Source: Desertifilum tharense IPPAS B-1220
GTDB lineage: Bacteria > Cyanobacteriota > Cyanobacteriia > Cyanobacteriales > Desertifilaceae
Assembly: GCF_001746915.1 (NCBI RefSeq)
Contig: NZ_MJGC01000041.1
Coordinates: forward strand, 62,001-126,000
DNA length: 64,000 nucleotides
Direction of reading: 5' to 3'
A program made the translations under genes and the position numbers. Position 1 is the first letter of the stretch. Every line of letters begins with the position of its first letter. A model generated the notes under the pieces. That model saw only the letters and a program-made list of their open reading frames with translations, ran no database searches and was not told where the DNA came from. Of this stretch, positions 62,613 to 64,000 are shown piece by piece.

Positions 62613-63952
62613 CGAAAGAACTGTTCGACGAAGTTGGTATAAACTTCCCCTTTGAGAAAGGCGGGCGTTTCCAGAATCTTTTGATGAAATCCAATGGTTG
62701 TGGGAACGCCTGTAATCGCACATTCGCGTAGGGCGCGACGCATCCGCTTAATGGCCGCATCGCGATCGCTTCCCCAAACAATCAGCTTACCAATCAACGA
62801 ATCGTAATAAGCCGGAATCTCATAATCGGTATAAACGTGGGAATCCATCCGCACCCCAGGGCCTCCCGGCGTCAGATAGCCGCTAATCCGACCGGGATGG
62901 GGACGAAAGTTATGGTCGGGGTCTTCAGCATTAATACGACATTCAATCGCATGACCGCGCAGTTTAACCTCCGCTTGAGTGAGTGCCAGTTTTTCCCCTT
63001 GGGCAATCCGGATTTGTTCGGCAATTAAATCGAGTCCCGTAATCATCTCCGTCACAGGATGCTCGACTTGAATCCGGGTATTCATCTCCATGAAATAGAA
63101 ATTTCCGTGGCGGTCTAGCAAAAACTCAACGGTTCCCGCGCCCGTATATTGAATCGATTGTGCCGCCTTCACTGCCGCATCTCCCATCACTTGGCGCAGT
63201 TGGGGCGTTAAAGCGGGGCTGGGGGCTTCTTCGAGTAACTTTTGGTGACGGCGCTGAATTGAGCAATCCCGTTCCCCTAGGTGAATTGCATTCCCATAGC
63301 TATCCGCCAGGATTTGAAATTCAATGTGGCGCGGGCGTTCAATGAATTTCTCCATGTAAACTCCCGCATTGCCAAAGGCGGCTTCGGCTTCCCCTTGGGC
63401 AGCTTGAAATAGCTTTGCGAGTTCGCTATCTTCGCGGACTAGGCGCATCCCCCGTCCGCCCCCGCCTGCTGTGGCTTTGATGATGACGGGGTAGCCAATT
63501 TTCCGGGCAACGGTTCTGGCTTCTTTTTCGTCGGTTAACAAGCCATCGCTTCCCGGAATGGTGGGAACTCCAGCCTGTTTCATGGTTTCTTTGGCGGTGG
63601 ATTTATCCCCCATTGCCCGAATCGCCGCAGGCGAAGGGCCAATAAAGGCAATTTGGTGGTCGGCACAGATTTCCGCAAATTTGGCATTTTCCGCTAGAAA
63701 GCCATAGCCGGGATGGATGGCGGTGGCATTTCGCGTTAGTGCAGCAGCAATGATGTTGGGGATATTGAGGTAACTTTTTCCACTCGGCGCTTCTCCAATA
63801 CAAACGGCTTCATCGGCCAGTTGAACGTGCAGCGCGTGCCGATCGATCGTAGAGTGAACGGCAACGGTGGATATCCCCATTTCTTCACAGGTGCGGAGGA
63901 TTCGCAGGGCGATTTCTCCGCGATTGGCAATGAGAATCTTTGAAAAACGCAT
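62609..63952 (-). CDS. accC: Biotin carboxylase subunit of acetyl-CoA carboxylase
   Basis: A 447-residue AccC. It begins [20 protein letters not shown], has the ATP-grasp loop [33 protein letters not shown], the metal Glu in [19 protein letters not shown], and [12 protein letters not shown]. It carboxylates biotin on BCCP with bicarbonate and ATP for the first step of fatty-acid synthesis. Full length. accB and the carboxyltransferase genes are not in the window. Convergent with yggT. Confidence 0.95.
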   Translation of the reverse strand: MRFSKILIANRGEIALRILRTCEEMGISTVAVHSTIDRHALHVQLADEAVCIGEAPSGKSYLNIPNIIAAALTRNATAIHPGYGFLAENAKFAEICADHQIAFIGPSPAAIRAMGDKSTAKETMKQAGVPTIPGSDGLLTDEKEARTVARKIGYPVIIKATAGGGGRGMRLVREDSELAKLFQAAQGEAEAAFGNAGVYMEKFIERPRHIEFQILADSYGNAIHLGERDCSIQRRHQKLLEEAPSPALTPQLRQVMGDAAVKAAQSIQYTGAGTVEFLLDRHGNFYFMEMNTRIQVEHPVTEMITGLDLIAEQIRIAQGEKLALTQAEVKLRGHAIECRINAEDPDHNFRPHPGRISGYLTPGGPGVRMDSHVYTDYEIPAYYDSLIGKLIVWGSDRDAAIKRMRRALRECAITGVPTTIGFHQKILETPAFLKGEVYTNFVEQFFR

Positions 63953-64000
63953 CTTCGGTCTTTTGGGTCAGTATTCAGTAGAATAGAAGGTTTCGCCCCC

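Overview
The window is chromosomal DNA of a cyanobacterium. The evidence is a pair of carboxysome shell genes (ccmK3/ccmK4 type), psbX, ycf66, a YggT/Ycf19 protein, a high-light-inducible protein, a cyAbrB regulator, a TxlA/HCF164 thioredoxin, DevB/DevC-type exporter genes, and very many copies of the HIP1 octamer GCGATCGC. The many PAS/GAF/REC signalling genes and the pyrimidine-rich intergenic repeats suit a filamentous, large-genome lineage, but the genus cannot be fixed from the sequence. I found no rRNA, tRNA, CRISPR array, transposase or prophage.

Layout: 0-2 kb has the ccmK satellite locus and small unknown genes. 2-11.3 kb has a GAF/HD-GYP phosphodiesterase, a very large polytopic membrane protein and an amino-acid-permease/histidine-kinase fusion. 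11.4-13.1 kb has an SMP-30 lactonase and a short-chain dehydrogenase. 13.5-20.1 kb is a dense two-component and cyclic-di-GMP cluster: four genes read rightward (HisKA_2-type kinase, REC-kinase, REC-GGDEF-EAL, REC-kinase) and a convergent PleD-like diguanylate cyclase. 20.2-25.7 kb has a gene remnant, a type-2 leuA, a PD-(D/E)XK-like protein with a NIL-ferredoxin, txlA, and an unusual coiled-coil protein ending in two ACP-like domains that lack the pantetheine serine. 25.7-29 kb has a TetR repressor divergent from devB-devC, with two palindromic operators between them. 29-36.2 kb has a Ser/Thr kinase with 14 WD40 repeats, an SMI1/KNR4 protein, a broken duplicate of the end of an MFS gene, an ADP-ribosylglycohydrolase and the intact MFS gene.

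36.5-46.3 kb has gdhA with a perfect NtcA-type box, then a module I consider the most interesting: a coiled-coil protein, a membrane protein with a roadblock/longin-like region and an OmpA domain, and a Ras-like GTPase. It is followed by a histidine kinase and an adenylate cyclase that share a paralogous N-terminal sensor. 46.4-49.7 kb has dnaK and a dnaJ/cbpA-type gene separated by an inverted-repeat element. 49.8-57.7 kb has an RTX-repeat protein, a methyltransferase, a thioredoxin-reductase-like flavoprotein apparently without an NADPH site, several unknown cyanobacterial proteins, a DUF2927 protein and a CPBP protease. 57.7-64 kb has a cyAbrB regulator, sdhB overlapping an Hlip gene, two tandem beta-propeller lipoproteins, ycf66, psbX (39 codons), yggT and accC.

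The window mixes core photosynthetic and metabolic functions with a heavy load of signal transduction: c-di-GMP synthesis and breakdown, cAMP synthesis, at least five histidine kinases, a Ser/Thr kinase and a small GTPase.
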